Shown one piece after another: positions 31,303 to 41,579 of a stretch of DNA of 64,000 nt. Made by a program: the position numbers and the translations under genes. The notes under the pieces are model-generated. The model worked only from the letters and a program-made list of their open reading frames with translations. It was not told where the DNA came from and did not search any database. The first letter of the stretch is position 1. Each line of letters opens with the position of its first letter. Source of the DNA: Euglena gracilis (lineage: Eukaryota; Euglenida; Euglenophyceae; Euglenales); assembly GCA_039621445.1 (NCBI GenBank), contig CP154957.1, positions 15,492,947 through 15,556,946 on the forward strand, given 5' to 3'.

Positions 31303-31381
31303 CGGCATCTGCCGGGATCGAACCCAGGACCTCCTATGTGTGAAGCGGATGCTGTACAGTCGCCAAGTGTGATATACACCG
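31303..31381 (-). tRNA. tRNA-like sequence, Val(CAC)-type, degenerate
   Basis: Read on the minus strand: a TGGCGACTGTACAGC A-box region, an anticodon-loop-like CTTCACACA, then GGTCCTGGGTTCGATCCCGG with a good B box. A 6-bp acceptor helix can be drawn (CGGTGT/ATGCCG). The anticodon and T stems contain mismatches, so it is probably a tRNA pseudogene or the head of a tRNA-derived SINE. Confidence 0.4.
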
Positions 31382-31429
31382 AAAATTTTTTTCTGTGGCA
31401 CGTTTTCTCTGACCCAGGACCCCCGCTCG

Positions 31430-31640
31430 CGGGGGGGGGGGTGCGCCATGGGTCAGGTTTTTGCCCGGCAGAAGGACACACCGGATTTTTTTTTCAGCGT
31501 TTTTGGCCGATTTCGGCTGGATTTTGGGTGGGTGGGTGGGTGGGTGGTTGACCCCGTGGTCGTGGGTGGGTGGGTTTTCGGAAAAAGTGGGGGGGGTGGC
31601 CTTGGCCCAGGGGAAAGCCCCCCCCGGGGGGTCACTAAGT
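31430..31640. mobile_element. Family C element copy
   Basis: It contains GTGCGCCATGGGTCAG, the GGGTGGGTGGGTGGGTGG stretch, TGGCCCAGGGGAAAG and the right terminus GGGGGGTCACTAAGTGAA. The same order occurs in 44835-45010. The left terminus is not visible and no TSD was found. Confidence 0.55.
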
Positions 31641-33221
31641 GAAAGTTCGCAGCACCCGGGGGGGGGGGGGGCTCGATTGCAGCTTGCCAAATATTGGCCA
31701 GTGGGAATGGGGGGGTTCTCAAAGCGCCGATTTTTTTGACCCCAAAACTTGCTCAAAACGATTTTTGAGCAATGAAATAATCCATTTGGGGATTTCCGCC
31801 GCCCAAAGGGTAGCAAGGCGGTAATGGTGGCAAGTGTTTTTTGTGATTTCTGTGCAGCTTGCAAATGAAATCCAGTTATTGTCTCGTCGCCGTTTGGGTG
31901 ACAATGGTAATTGTGATCTCTTCAGAACTTTGAAGGCAAATGTCACCATTCCCCCCCATCATTCCCCCTCATTTCCCCCCTGAAAACCACAATGAATTAG
32001 AATTTGAACGAAATTGCTTTCAAAATTACAAAATTTGTAATAATAGTAAATTTCAAATTTCAAAATTTGTAATTTTGAATGGCATCTTTGAATATTTTTT
32101 CTTAATTCTGCAAATGAAAACTCGTCACTGGGTCGCTGCCCTTCAGGTGGCAGGATGATTCTCATGTTAAAATATAATCAAAGTGCTGGTTTGGATCCCC
32201 CCCATGAGCTTTTTAAATACCAGATTGGTCCCAGTTCATTTTTGCATTTGCTCATAAAATACCCCCAAAAAATCTCGGAGGAGGTGAATTCTAGGGGGGC
32301 TCCCCCAATGGGTGTGAAATACAAAAAAGTTGGTCGGCAGGTGATAGTGACTCTATGCCAGCCACCCATCCTATTGTTCGACTATGCATGGTCCCAAAAC
32401 ACTGTGACAGAATTGGTTACCTAAGCCTCCCTGGAGCCTTCGCAGAGGCTGGTTACCCAGATCCTCCACGGAGCCTCTGCGGAGGCTGGTTATTTGGTGC
32501 CTCTGTGGAGCTTCCTTGGAGCCCAAGGGACGTTGTTTTGATTTCCCACAGGGTGGTGAGAAGGTCCCAAGCGTTTGCTTATTGTTCCAAAAGCAGCGGT
32601 GCAGCTGCGAAGAATTGTGTAAGCAGGTCTTCCGTCTTGTGTCTTTTGAATTCATTCTTTCAGCTGATTGCACTCGTTTTTCGTTTTTCACTTCATTCAT
32701 TGAACGCTGATTGCATTCACATTTCTTTTGGGGGAGTACAATCATAATAGTAGACCGTACGATATTTTTGCTTGTTTGAAAACGTCCCCAAAAAGTCCAT
32801 TTTTGGGTTGTTCTTTATGAAAATGCTATGACAGTGAGCTATTCCTGTCCCCCTGTTCTCGGGGGGGGGGATAGCTTGGGGGAGGGGGGGGGCTTCTGGG
32901 ATCAGTGCTGGGCGGTTGCCAGCCACCAGATGAAATCTGGGTTGATGATGTTCCAAAGTGGGGTGGAAAGCTGTTGGCTGTGGTTACCCTACATTTTGGC
33001 CCACCCACACCCGAATGGGCCAAGGTTGGCGCCATTTCAAAGAGCTCTTCATTGCCAACATGGACTGGCAACACGGGCGGTGCTACGACATCAAATGGGA
33101 GGTGGATTACTTCACTCACCTGGGGACAAAATGGTGCCTTCCCAGAGGCGGGGAGGGGCACTCGGAAAGAAATGGCATAGGAACCCAATCAGGGCCCCTG
33201 TCCCATCTCCCATCGCCACAG
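31641..33221. other. Intergenic or intronic sequence
   Basis: Mostly unique sequence, with an M-like fragment at 31640-31705 (TTCGCAGCACCC, GATTGCAGC, GGCCAGTGGG) and a degenerate GGAGCCT..GCGGAGGCTGG repeat at 32420-32525. Frames at 32880-33190 are open on both strands and cannot be assigned. Confidence 0.3.
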
Positions 33222-33827
33222 ATTCATGTTGCCTCGGATTGGCTCTCCAAGCAGCGGAAGTCTGGGCCGCAAGGTCGCCGACAGCGTCGTGATCATACCA
33301 TTGCTTTTTGGTCCCCCCCGGGAATTGACAATGGAAAGTGCCCCTCACCTCCCCAATGGGGAGTTGGTGAGCAATGGTCGGGCCTTGATCCCCCTGCAGC
33401 AGTCAGCCTGCCCCCTGACCCTTCAACCCCCAAGGCGACTGCCAACGTCTCATTCTCCTCCCATGGCACCTTTGCGGGACAGACATCTGCTTCGCCAACA
33501 GATTCCCCAGGTGTGAGCTCAAAGACATTTTATTCTTTTGTCTGCTCTTTTTGAACAGCGTTTCATTGGGGAGCTTTCCTGTGTTTTACATTCAAAGCGC
33601 ATCACCAAAGAATTTAGGGTTTCCCCAAACCTGGCACCACAAGCATCCAAAGCTGTTCAACAAACGGAATTCAGCTGGCGTTCATGTTTCCAAAGTATTT
33701 CTGTTTCTGTTGTTTTTTCCAGGGTGCTCGAGCATCGCTTCGCATCGGTCAGTGTCCCCTATCAATGTCCCTGAATCTGCCAGCCCACAAACTTCATCAC
33801 TGCCCAAACCGACCGCACCTCACGACG
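33222..33827 (+). CDS. Exons 1-3 of a seven-exon gene, introns of 48 and 28 nt
   Basis: Exon 33222-33510 (acceptor TCTCCCATCGCCACAG; ATG at 33226 may be the start) encodes MLPRIGSPSSGSLGRKVADS, VVIIPLLFGPPRELTMESAP and a Pro/Ser/Arg-rich tail to RQQIPQ. A 48-nt intron (33511-33558, GTGTGA..TTGAACAG) precedes exon 33559-33694: RFIGELSCVLHSKRITKEFR, VSPNLAPQASKAVQQTEFSW. A 28-nt intron (33695-33722, GTATTT..TTTTCCAG) precedes exon 33723-33827: CSSIASHRSVSPINVPESAS, PQTSSLPKPTAPHD, ending CGACG|GTGTGT. Unspliced, the same frame meets a stop at 33774; spliced, it stays open and joins exon 4. The protein is largely disordered, Ser/Pro-rich. No domain recognised. Confidence 0.65.
33695..33722 (+). 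other. 28-nt spliceosomal intron candidate
   Basis: GTATTTCTGTTTCTG..TTTTTTCCAG, all pyrimidine-rich between donor and acceptor. Removing it changes the frame so that the downstream Ser/Pro-rich sequence remains open up to a GTGTGT donor in the phase required by exon 4. Confidence 0.6.
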
Positions 33828-36268
33828 GTGTGTGATTGTTTCTGATGCATGAAGTTGAGCACAGCGTTCTCAGAGGGTTCTTAACCATATATTCATTTAA
33901 CACATGTGTGACCCCACCCCCCAGGGTTTTGAGAGTGGGTGGGTGAACCCACTGGACCCCACCCCCAGCCCCCAGGGGGGTGGCAGAGGTGCACCAGGGG
34001 TCAGATTTTGGCTCGGCCAAACGTTGGTTTGGAAGAAGTTTTCAATGGTTTTCGGCCATTTTGAATGGGTTTTTTTTTATGGGTTGGTGGGTGGGTTGAC
34101 CCGGGGGGGGGGGGGCAGGCAGTCACTAGGGGTTATTCGGACTGGAAAAAGAAATTGCCTCAGGTGCAGCGTGGCACACCGAAGTGGACCTGAGGTATTT
34201 AACGTGCTTTTTTGGGTTGATTTTGTTCCAAAAATCAGCCATACCCCGAATCAAAACCCAAATCCCAAAAATGGCTGAATGGGTTTTTTCTCTGGCGCCA
34301 AAAAATTTGGGGGCCCAAGATTTTTTGGCGGTTTTTAAAAAAAAATGGCCGTTTTTGCGCCAGTCACTGGAAAAAAATTTCCACTAGCTAGCCCTCCTAT
34401 GGGACCCCCCACAGGGGTGGTCCACTAGGATTCCCATTGGCCAAATTTGGACAAGTGGAAAATGAAAGTTGGACAAATGGATTTCCACTGGACCACATTT
34501 GCAGTCCAGCCCCCACTCCAGGGGGTACTGCAAACTGTTCAGCAAGGTTTTTTGGCCGTTTCTTTGGAACAAAATCGGCCAAAAAACACATTAAAAGCGT
34601 CGTTTCCACCTTGACGCGCAGTGCAGGAGGAATTCCCCCCCCCCCCGGAGGGGGTTAGCTAGTGGTTTTTTCCAATGTCCAAAATGGCTAGCCAGCCCCC
34701 CCCCCCGGATCCTTATATAAAATGCTGGCCAGAACCCACACCCACCAAACAAGGTTGCACACGGACCCCCCCCCCCCCCGTGATCCAGTCATGGACCCAC
34801 CCACACCCCACCCTCCCGCATGGTAGAAAAAAATCTATGAGAAACCCAGCGTAACAGGCATTGCCATATCTGAGGGCTGAGCAATGCCACATTTTATCCA
34901 TCTTGACCAACCCATTGCTTAAGACCCTGGAGGGGTCCACTGGCTAGCCATTTTGCTGTACACTGAGAAAAAACCACTAGCTAGACCCCCTCCCGGGGGG
35001 GGGGGTGCAGGGCTTCCCGGCTGGAAAAAATATCTCCAGCGCTGTGCGCCAAGCTGAAAATGAGGTTTTCAATGTGGTTTTTTTTTTGCTGATTCTGTTC
35101 CAAAACAAAACCCAAAATGGTCAAAAAATGGGCATTCTTGGCCGTTTTCAGGGGACCAGAAAGAAAGTTCTGGGGCTTCGCGCGGTCATTCATTAATCAC
35201 TGCAGAAATTTTTTTTCACTGGCGAGCTAGCAGACCCCGGGGGGGGGGGTCGACTGGTCAACGGTCCCGTTTCCCATTCCAAAAATTTGAATCCATCAAG
35301 GTCAGGCGATTATTTAAGGGTTCGCAGTACCCCCCGAGGGGGGAGGGATTGCAGCCAATTCAAATTTGGCCAGTGGACAGTTGCCTAGTTGGATTTGCGA
35401 TCCAGCTTCCATAAAAACATAACCCTGAAAACTGGTTGTCGAGACCATAAATTTAGATGATAACCCCGGGGAGGAGGCACTTCTTCCCGCGCCAAACCCA
35501 CCCACCCACGACTGGACTGGCCTCCCCCCCCCCGGGGAGGGGAGGGGAGGGGAGGGGAGGGGAGGTCTACTATCACTTTTTTTTTTCCTTCGCTTGAACC
35601 AGTTTTTGCTGAAGGACACCGGGGGGTCCACTGTCTAGCCATTTGCTAGACAGTGTAAAAAAAGTGATAGCTGGACCCCCCTCCCCTCCCCAGAGGAAGG
35701 GGTGTCCGGGGGTCTCCCCAACTGAAAAAGTTTTCATCCCACCGCCGTGCGGCATGCCGAGGTGGAAATGAGGTATTCAATGTGTTTTTTTCGCTCCAAA
35801 AAAAAGAGGGTGTAGCCAGGGGGGGGGGCGCAAGCGCGTTTTTTACCGGTTTTTTTGTTTTTCGATTTTGGCAAAATTTATGTTTTTGTGTTTTTTCCCT
35901 GGCGATTTTTTGGATTTCTGCAGGAAATCATTGTAGCCGATGAAAAATTCCTCGTTTTGGCCCGATTTCCCCCTGAGACCAAAATTTTGTCAAATTTCTT
36001 GAATTTTTTTTCATTTTGCTTTCTTTTGTCAACAAAAAACTCATTTTTAAACAAGATGAAAAAATTTCCCCGGGCAGAGCTGAAAATTTTTCTGAGTCCT
36101 CTCTCTGTCGTGGACCCCTCCCCCGGGGGGTCCACTGGGATTTCCACCAGCCAAATTTGGGCCAGCTGCGGTTGAGGCCCCCGGACCTTTAAGCGGCTGG
36201 TTCGCCGCAAATTTTGGAGAATGCTTTCAGATGACCTTTTTTGGGGAGTCCAGTCCTTGTGCCCATAG
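33828..36268. mobile_element. 2.4-kb intron filled by family C and family M elements
   Basis: 33895-34140 is a C copy (CATATATTCATTTAACACA .. GAGAGTGGGTGGG .. CAGTCACTAG). 34360-36200 is a cluster of M elements: arms CCACTAGCTAGCCC at about 34381 and the complement at about 34660; an about 50-bp arm pair (GGTTTTTTCCAATGTCCAAA, TGGCTAGCCAG and complement) at 34655-34705 and 34935-34990; further CTGTCTAGCCATTTGCTAGACAG and GGTCCACTGGGATTTCC blocks. No coding exon is seen within. Confidence 0.6.
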
Positions 36269-36431
36269 GTGTTCCTGCGCCACCCGGGGTGGGGACCCCC
36301 AAAGTCTTGAAGAAGCCACGGAATTCCCCTCCCCTCAGCTTCGGATGGGCGGAAGTCCAAGGACACGTCGGGCATTGCCCCGTCCAAGTCCCCTGCATCG
36401 ACCAAGCCATCGATCACCGCCTCCCCCTTGT
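36269..36431 (+). CDS. Exon 4 of the seven-exon gene
   Basis: Acceptor CTTGTGCCCATAG, donor CTTGT|GTGAGT (near-ideal). In the phase left by exon 3 it reads GVPAPPGVGTPKVLKKPRNS, PPLSFGWAEVQGHVGHCPVQ, VPCIDQAIDHRLPL and ends in phase 2. The minus strand is also open here (..DAGDLDGAMPDVSLDFRPSE..), but the perfect donor and phase agreement favour the plus strand. Confidence 0.6.
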
Positions 36432-37121
36432 GTGAGTTCGTTGACAGCCCAGCGCTGCAGCCTCCTGCGCACTCAGTCACTCCCATGCTGCTGGGAAAAT
36501 GGCACATGGTGCGAGGTTGTTGTGCGGCACTCGCATGTTCTGGGTTCTATGGGCTGGTTGTTGCAGGACAGCTGTGTGTCCAATGCCCAAGGGATTTGTT
36601 AAGAGATTATTGTGTCATTCTTTGAAAGGGCATGGCTTCAGATGAAGGGGACCGCACCCCCGGGGGGGGGGGGGCTTGCAGTCCAGCCAGCAAGGTTTTT
36701 TTCTAATCTCAAACCCCGTCCTCCCCCCTCGACGAGTTTCAAAGGATGGCTGGACAGTGGGTATATTTTTTGTTTTGGAGGTTCAAATGACGGCCCCCCC
36801 AAAAAACGGGAAGAAAGGGATTGATAATGGACCACAAATTATGGGTCAAGAAATCTTTGCATGATTACCAGTTTTTTTTTGAGGTATTTCCACAGACTCA
36901 ATTTTCAATGCACCCAGGAACGCAATGGGGGGGTCAGCCAACACACACATTTTTCCCCAGCAAGCTCAAATATTCCAGTCACTGAGTACGACCCCCACCC
37001 CCAGGGGGGATTGTGAGCAGCGCACTGCTGGCAGCATGATGTTATGAGCTGAATGGAAGGGATGGCTCAATGCAGGTAACCAACTCCAATCCGGACAGGG
37101 ATTCTATCCCTCTGTGCACAG

Positions 37122-37215
37122 GGGTGGTTGTCTTCAATCTGCGTCATTGCCCCAGTTCCCTGTGCCATGTGGCACCGCAATCAGGCCACAGGCAGATTCC
37201 AAAAACCCATCAAAG
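37122..37215 (+). CDS. Exon 5 of the seven-exon gene
   Basis: Acceptor ATCCCTCTGTGCACAG, donor ATCAAAG|GTGATA. The 94-nt exon starts with the third base of the codon left by exon 4 and reads GGCLQSASLPQFPVPCGTAI, RPQADSKNPSK, ending in phase 0. Confidence 0.6.
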
Positions 37216-37325
37216 GTGATACACCGCCAAATGAAAATTTCGCCAGGAAAGGGATGTGTGGTCGTAGGGATGTGGTTTCGTTTCTCCAAAATGTATCGAT
37301 TTTTTTTTGCCATTTTCATGGGTAG

Positions 37326-37616
37326 CGAAGTGGCAGACTGTCTGGCAGAGTGGACACCTGTCGGGACGCAGTTTGCCGTGGCCTGCCCCCAGTCAACCCT
37401 ACCCCCGGCCCACAACCCTCCGTCGCCGCCTCGTGGAGCATGGGCTTCACCCCCGTCGCCCACGAGGCCGTTGGCTTCACCAGTCACCTGATTGTCCAAA
37501 CTCCACCTTCGAGCCCTGCGGTCTTCCCCGCTGCGGCGGTTGGCGCCTCCCGCACCGCAGCGGAGCCCAACGCAGGCAGTGACAGCCACACCGCCCCCCA
37601 GGGCAAAGGGTACAAG
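37326..37616 (+). CDS. Exon 6 of the seven-exon gene
   Basis: A 291-nt exon (97 codons, phase 0-0) after GCCATTTTCATGGGTAG, ending GGGTACAAG|GTTTGT. It reads RSGRLSGRVDTCRDAVCRGL .. SMGFTPVAHEAVGFTSHLIV, QTPPSSPAVFPAAAVGASRT, AAEPNAGSDSHTAPQGKGYK. Disordered, Ala/Pro/Ser-rich. Of the three plus frames only this one reaches the donor without a stop and matches the phase of exon 5. Confidence 0.65.
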
Positions 37617-38054
37617 GTTTGTTCTGCAACGCTGCCATGGAAGTTCTGATAGGACCATTTTCATCATTGAAATATGAACCCCCCCAAACCATCACCGGCG
37701 ATGGTGGAGCATTTTTTCTCACAACAGATTTAAAGATGATTGGAGATTATTGGAACAACAACAGCATCCAAAAACCGTCAGAAAACCGGCTTTTTCAACC
37801 AAAATTCTTTTGCAAAGATCACGTATATTTTTAGTTTGGGCCAAAACCTGGAATATTCTCATAGGTGGACTGGGGGACGTTGGCAAAAACATCTAGCTCC
37901 ACTAGCCAAGGGAACGCACAGGTTCTCTTGGAAACCCTGCAGTGGAGTGTAAATGTGAAATCATGCGGAATCACATGCCTCTTAAATTGGCTTTGGTTTT
38001 TGTTTGAGCAATCTTTGTGTGTCTCCTCTCTTTGCCCCCTTCCCTCTCCTGTAG

Positions 38055-38132
38055 GGCACCGTGATGAGCTCGACGCCTCATGCCAGGCGTGGTCCCCAAT
38101 CGTTCGATTTCGATTCGGAATTATTCCAACAG
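38055..38132 (+). CDS. Exon 7 of the seven-exon gene
   Basis: A 78-nt exon (26 codons, phase 0-0) with a superb polypyrimidine tract (TCTTTGCCCCCTTCCCTCTC then CTGTAG) and donor CAACAG|GTTTGC. It reads GTVMSSTPHARRGPQSFDFD, SELFQQ. The gene must continue: a plausible next exon lies at 38619-38911. Confidence 0.7.
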
Positions 38133-38618
38133 GTTTGCGCTGTTGTTTATGTTTCCATGGCACAAATCTAGCTTAACTCCTGTCATTTCCTCCACAAAGA
38201 GAACAAAGGCGCAGCCATAGATTGGTCAATCCATGTTCATTTATCAAGAAACGCAAAGTGCAATGAACAAATGACAGGAGCCCATTTCGACCTGGACAGA
38301 CAACACTGTCTCCCAATTGGTTCCTTTTGGGTTTGGTCAAGTGGAAATAATTTTCCAGACACATTGCTCTTATTAATCACCCAAAATAAAAAAGATTTAT
38401 TTGTACGCTTCCCGGCCAGGATTTGATAAAGCAAGTGTGCCCCCGTCCCCCGGATCTTGGGGTGTACCTGACCCCCAAAGAAGGTCAAATTTCCCTCAGC
38501 ACTTCACACGAGAATTTTTTTGCTTTTTGGCAAACATTTCACCCAAAAATGCCCAAAATTTCATTTTTACAAACTTTTGAGGGGCGGTTCATTTTGTCTT
38601 TTTTTTGCTTTTATGCAG

Positions 38619-38911
38619 GGCGGAAATCAGTCATTTTGGCTGTGCTGCTGTTTTGGGGGACGGGGGGGGGGGGAGGGGTTCCGGGCTCCACCTGCCCAAC
38701 AACTGCTGTCAAACTGGGGCGTCTGTTTATGTTGCCCCCCGCGAGACAGCTGCTGCCCAATGCCAGCTGCGCTCTCTGTCCGTGCTGCAGCTCTCAGCCG
38801 CCCTGTTCCAAGCTGGGGGACAGGATGAGGCCATTCCTATTGGGTCAAAGACGCAAACGCGGCAGTCTGCAAACAATGTTGCTCGAAGCGATGAAGTGCC
38901 CCTCTTACCAG
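38619..38911 (+). CDS. Candidate exon 8, frame broken at a G-run
   Basis: Acceptor TTGCTTTTATGCAG and donor CTTACCAG|GTGTGG are good. Before the G-run at about 38663 the phase-0 frame is open; after it the protein-like frame is ASVYVAPRETAAAQCQLRSL, SVLQLSAALFQAGGQDEAIP, IGSKTQTRQSANNVARSDEV, PLLP, in a different phase. Either the homopolymer length is wrong by a base, or the exon starts elsewhere. Confidence 0.45.
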
Positions 38912-39136
38912 GTGTGGTGCGCCGTCAACATCATGTTGTTGGTTTGTTATTGGTGCCGTTTAACTGGCTTGTTGGTGTATGCTATTTTCCCCATTTATTT
39001 TCCTCTTGAGAGTGCAAAATTTCGTTTACACCCATCAAAAAAAAAGAAAACAAGAATTCTTATGCTGTTCTTTGTGGACAAATTTCATCCAATTTGTTGG
39101 AAAAATGTGTGTTAATGTGGTGCCATTTTTGTCGGC

Positions 39137-39240
39137 AGAGAGTTTGGGGGGTGGCATTCTCGAAGGTTCTTCATCTTTTATCAATATGTTTGATTTCCCA
39201 ATGCACATTGTACCAGCGTTTTCAGAGATGCTGGGAGTTC
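39137..39240 (+). CDS. Candidate exon, unknown protein
   Basis: After CCATTTTTGTCGGCAG the plus strand reads SLGGGILEGSSSFINMFDFP, MHIVPAFSEMLGVHGYYQGG. No clear donor follows, so the 3' limit is uncertain. A shorter 27-nt exon ending TCGAAG|GTTCTT is an alternative in another phase. Confidence 0.35.
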
Positions 39241-40085
39241 ATGGATATTACCAGGGGGGAAACACAAACAAGCCTTTTCTTGCGGGTTTTCCCTCCAGAT
39301 ATTTTTGGAAAAATTTGATTATGAAACATTCCTCATTTGGGCCCCGATTTTCCCTGAGATCAAAGATTTTTTGTCATTTTTTTTGCATTTTTTTGATGAA
39401 AAAAAATGCTTTTATGCAAAATGAAAAATACAGTGTGCCAAAAGAGTTGTTACATCCCTCCAAGTTTGTGGGTGGGTAAACCCCTGCCCCATTTACACTG
39501 ACGGGTCGGTGTGTCACTTTCACATTTCTCGAAATCCCGGTATAAATGGGTCAAGATGCTCGACTGAGGGGGGGGGGACGAAGCGACGTTTATGCGCCCC
39601 CGTTTCGTCGTCATCTCCCAATGAAAAACAGTCCATCTGTTCACATTTTTCCAGAAAGTCGACGCTGGGTTGGGCTTGAGCGCTCTTTTTGTGTTTATTG
39701 CGGCCTCCTTTTGCTTTGTTGTATTTTTCCTTGGTGTGCACCAGGTGCAAGAGAGGGGGTCGGTATAACTGGATTTCTGCTTTTATCCCAGGTCGGTATA
39801 AATGGATTTCATCTGATTTTCCGGGGGGGGGGGTCGGTATAAACGGGGTGTTGGTCTAAATGGGAGGGGGAGTTCTCAACCCCAAGTACCAAAGCCTTCG
39901 TTAGCCCATGGGCTGTGGTGATGGTGTGTGCACACTAGCATGGCCCTGTCCCACACAGCGACACCCCAGCCAGCTCTGCCACAGGGCTTTGCGCAAATCT
40001 GAGGCCAGTTGCGGGAGAGCAAAATTTTTCAATTTGTGACCCTGTTCGTTTGCCTCTCAAACCCCAGCCCAGGCAAGGGGGCAAG
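39241..40085. other. No secure gene
   Basis: AT-rich sequence, then a block at 39545-39860 with GTATAAA..GGTCGGTATAAA repeats and G-runs. A plus-strand frame at 40012-40085 (QLRESKIFQFVTLFVCLSNP) abuts the element at 40086. Confidence 0.3.
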
Positions 40086-40728
40086 CAGGCAAGGACAGCC
40101 ACCGGATCCCACCGGATCCCACCGGATCCCACCGGGGATTTTTTGACCATTTGACTAGTTGGTTCCCACCGAACCCCACCGGGTCCCACCAGACCCCACC
40201 GGATCCCACGGAGATTTTTTTCCCCATGCACAGATCTTTCTTCTGGATTTATGGCCCCAAAGTCTCTTGCTGCAAAGAAGGATACACAACAATGGGTTGC
40301 CTTTTTTTTAAAAAAACTCTCTTTCCTTCAGGTCAAAAAAATTGCAGGATATGATTTGTGATGGCAAATATTTGGTGGCCATTGGGGTGGATGAAACCGA
40401 CGACCCTAGGGTGAGCAATAAGTACATCACATCATGTGGTGATGCAAAAGATCCATTAAACAGAGCCAAAAGGTGATTCATGTGGGACAACAAAAGAGGC
40501 CAAGACCTTGACCCTGGGGGGCCATGCATGTGGTCATGTTGTGCACCCACTGCATGATGCAACAAGAATATCTGGTCAGAAAAACACCATGTTGCACGTG
40601 TTTTTTTCCCGGTCCCCCCCCCCAAGGCAACCCACCGGAACCCCACCGGAACCCCACCGGATCCCACCGAATCTCACCGGATCCCACCGGACCCGAGACC
40701 AAAAAACCGGGATGACTGTCCTTGCCTG
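40086..40728. mobile_element. hAT-like TIR element, family L, enclosing an exon
   Basis: Termini CAGGCAAGGACAGCCACC and, reverse-complemented, CAGGCAAGGACAGTCATCC; perfect 8-bp TSD GGGGCAAG at 40078-40085 and 40729-40736. Both ends carry (ATCCCACCGG)-type decamer repeats (40101-40207, 40625-40693). The middle contains a well-defined exon (40332-40410), so the element may have captured host sequence or resulted from end-joining of two copies. Confidence 0.85.
40332..40410 (+). CDS. Exon inside TIR element L
   Basis: Acceptor CTCTCTTTCCTTCAG, donor CCTAGG|GTGAGC. A 79-nt exon entered in phase 2 and left in phase 0: SKKLQDMICDGKYLVAIGVD, ETDDPR. Codons and borders look functional. It could be a host exon bracketed by an element, or captured sequence. 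No family recognised. Confidence 0.6.
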
Positions 40729-41069
40729 GGGGCAAGAGGTGGTCAACGCTGATTTTGGTCCCAGCTTTCGACAACACATGCTGATACCCCCCCCCCAACA
40801 TTATTTCTGATTTTTTCTCTCATGTAGTAAGTCCACGAGGAAAGAGTCAGGAAGGCCGTGATTTCGACCATGACAGGGTTTTCGGGTTTAATTTGTCAGT
40901 GTGGTCACTGCTGAGTTAATCTGGAATGTGAACCAAATTGTCGCTTTGCAAAATCCCATCTTAAGTCGTTGAGGACCCTTGAGTTGAGTTGCTTTCTGAA
41001 TTTATGTTTTTCCCAAAAAGGAAGTTGCTGAAAGGTGTATTTTTTGTTCTGGACCTCTTTTCAAAGCAG

Positions 41070-41275
41070 CATCCCACATATTTGCATGCCAGTTTCTTCA
41101 ACAATTGCCCGGCGATGCCATTTCCCTCGGGGGTTCAGGGGAGCCACAGGTTGCGGCCCCGATACTGGAGGGCACGTTGGCGGCGTTGCGCGACACCCTG
41201 CGGGCCCATGCCCACGAGATCGAGGCCATGCTCCGGCACGTGGACAGCGTGGCCTCCGCGCTGCAACGCTCCAAG
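41070..41275 (+). CDS. Candidate exon, coiled-coil-like
   Basis: Between CTCTTTTCAAAGCAG and CTCCAAG|GTGTTG the plus strand reads QFLQQLPGDAISLGGSGEPQ, VAAPILEGTLAALRDTLRAH, AHEIEAMLRHVDSVASALQR, SK. Leucine and alanine spacing fits a helical, coiled-coil segment. The start phase (1) does not join to 40410 directly. No family recognised. Confidence 0.55.
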
Positions 41276-41579
41276 GTGTTGTGGACTGTTCTGTGGGTTG
41301 GGCAGGAACAGGCCAGAAACAACGCAATCAGTTTCTGGCACCGGAGGCCGCGCCTGCAACCCCGTTCGAAGTTTTGGATCTCAAACTTGTTGTTTTGCAT
41401 ATTTTGCTGATTGTAAATTGTTGTATGTTTTTGCAATTTCTGCTTTTCGAGTCTGGTTTGAGGCACCCCTGTGGCGGGCCAGCCAGCAACCTTCTGGCTG
41501 GCAGCCAGCCCTGAATTTCCAGCCTCTGGGCAGGAACACCGGCTCATGATGGTGGGTGCGGGTCAGAGTCTTCAAGGAC

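Noticed and set aside
16558-33300. Shared GTGATCATACCATTGCTT at 16560 and 33288
   Set aside because: At 16560 it is the O terminus and at 33288 it lies in an exon candidate. I could not tell an old insertion from coincidence, so no element was called at 33288.
36195-36440. Minus-strand frame GEAVIDGLVDAGDLDGAMPD..
   Set aside because: Protein-like, but the plus strand has a near-ideal GTGAGT donor and fits the phase of neighbouring exons.
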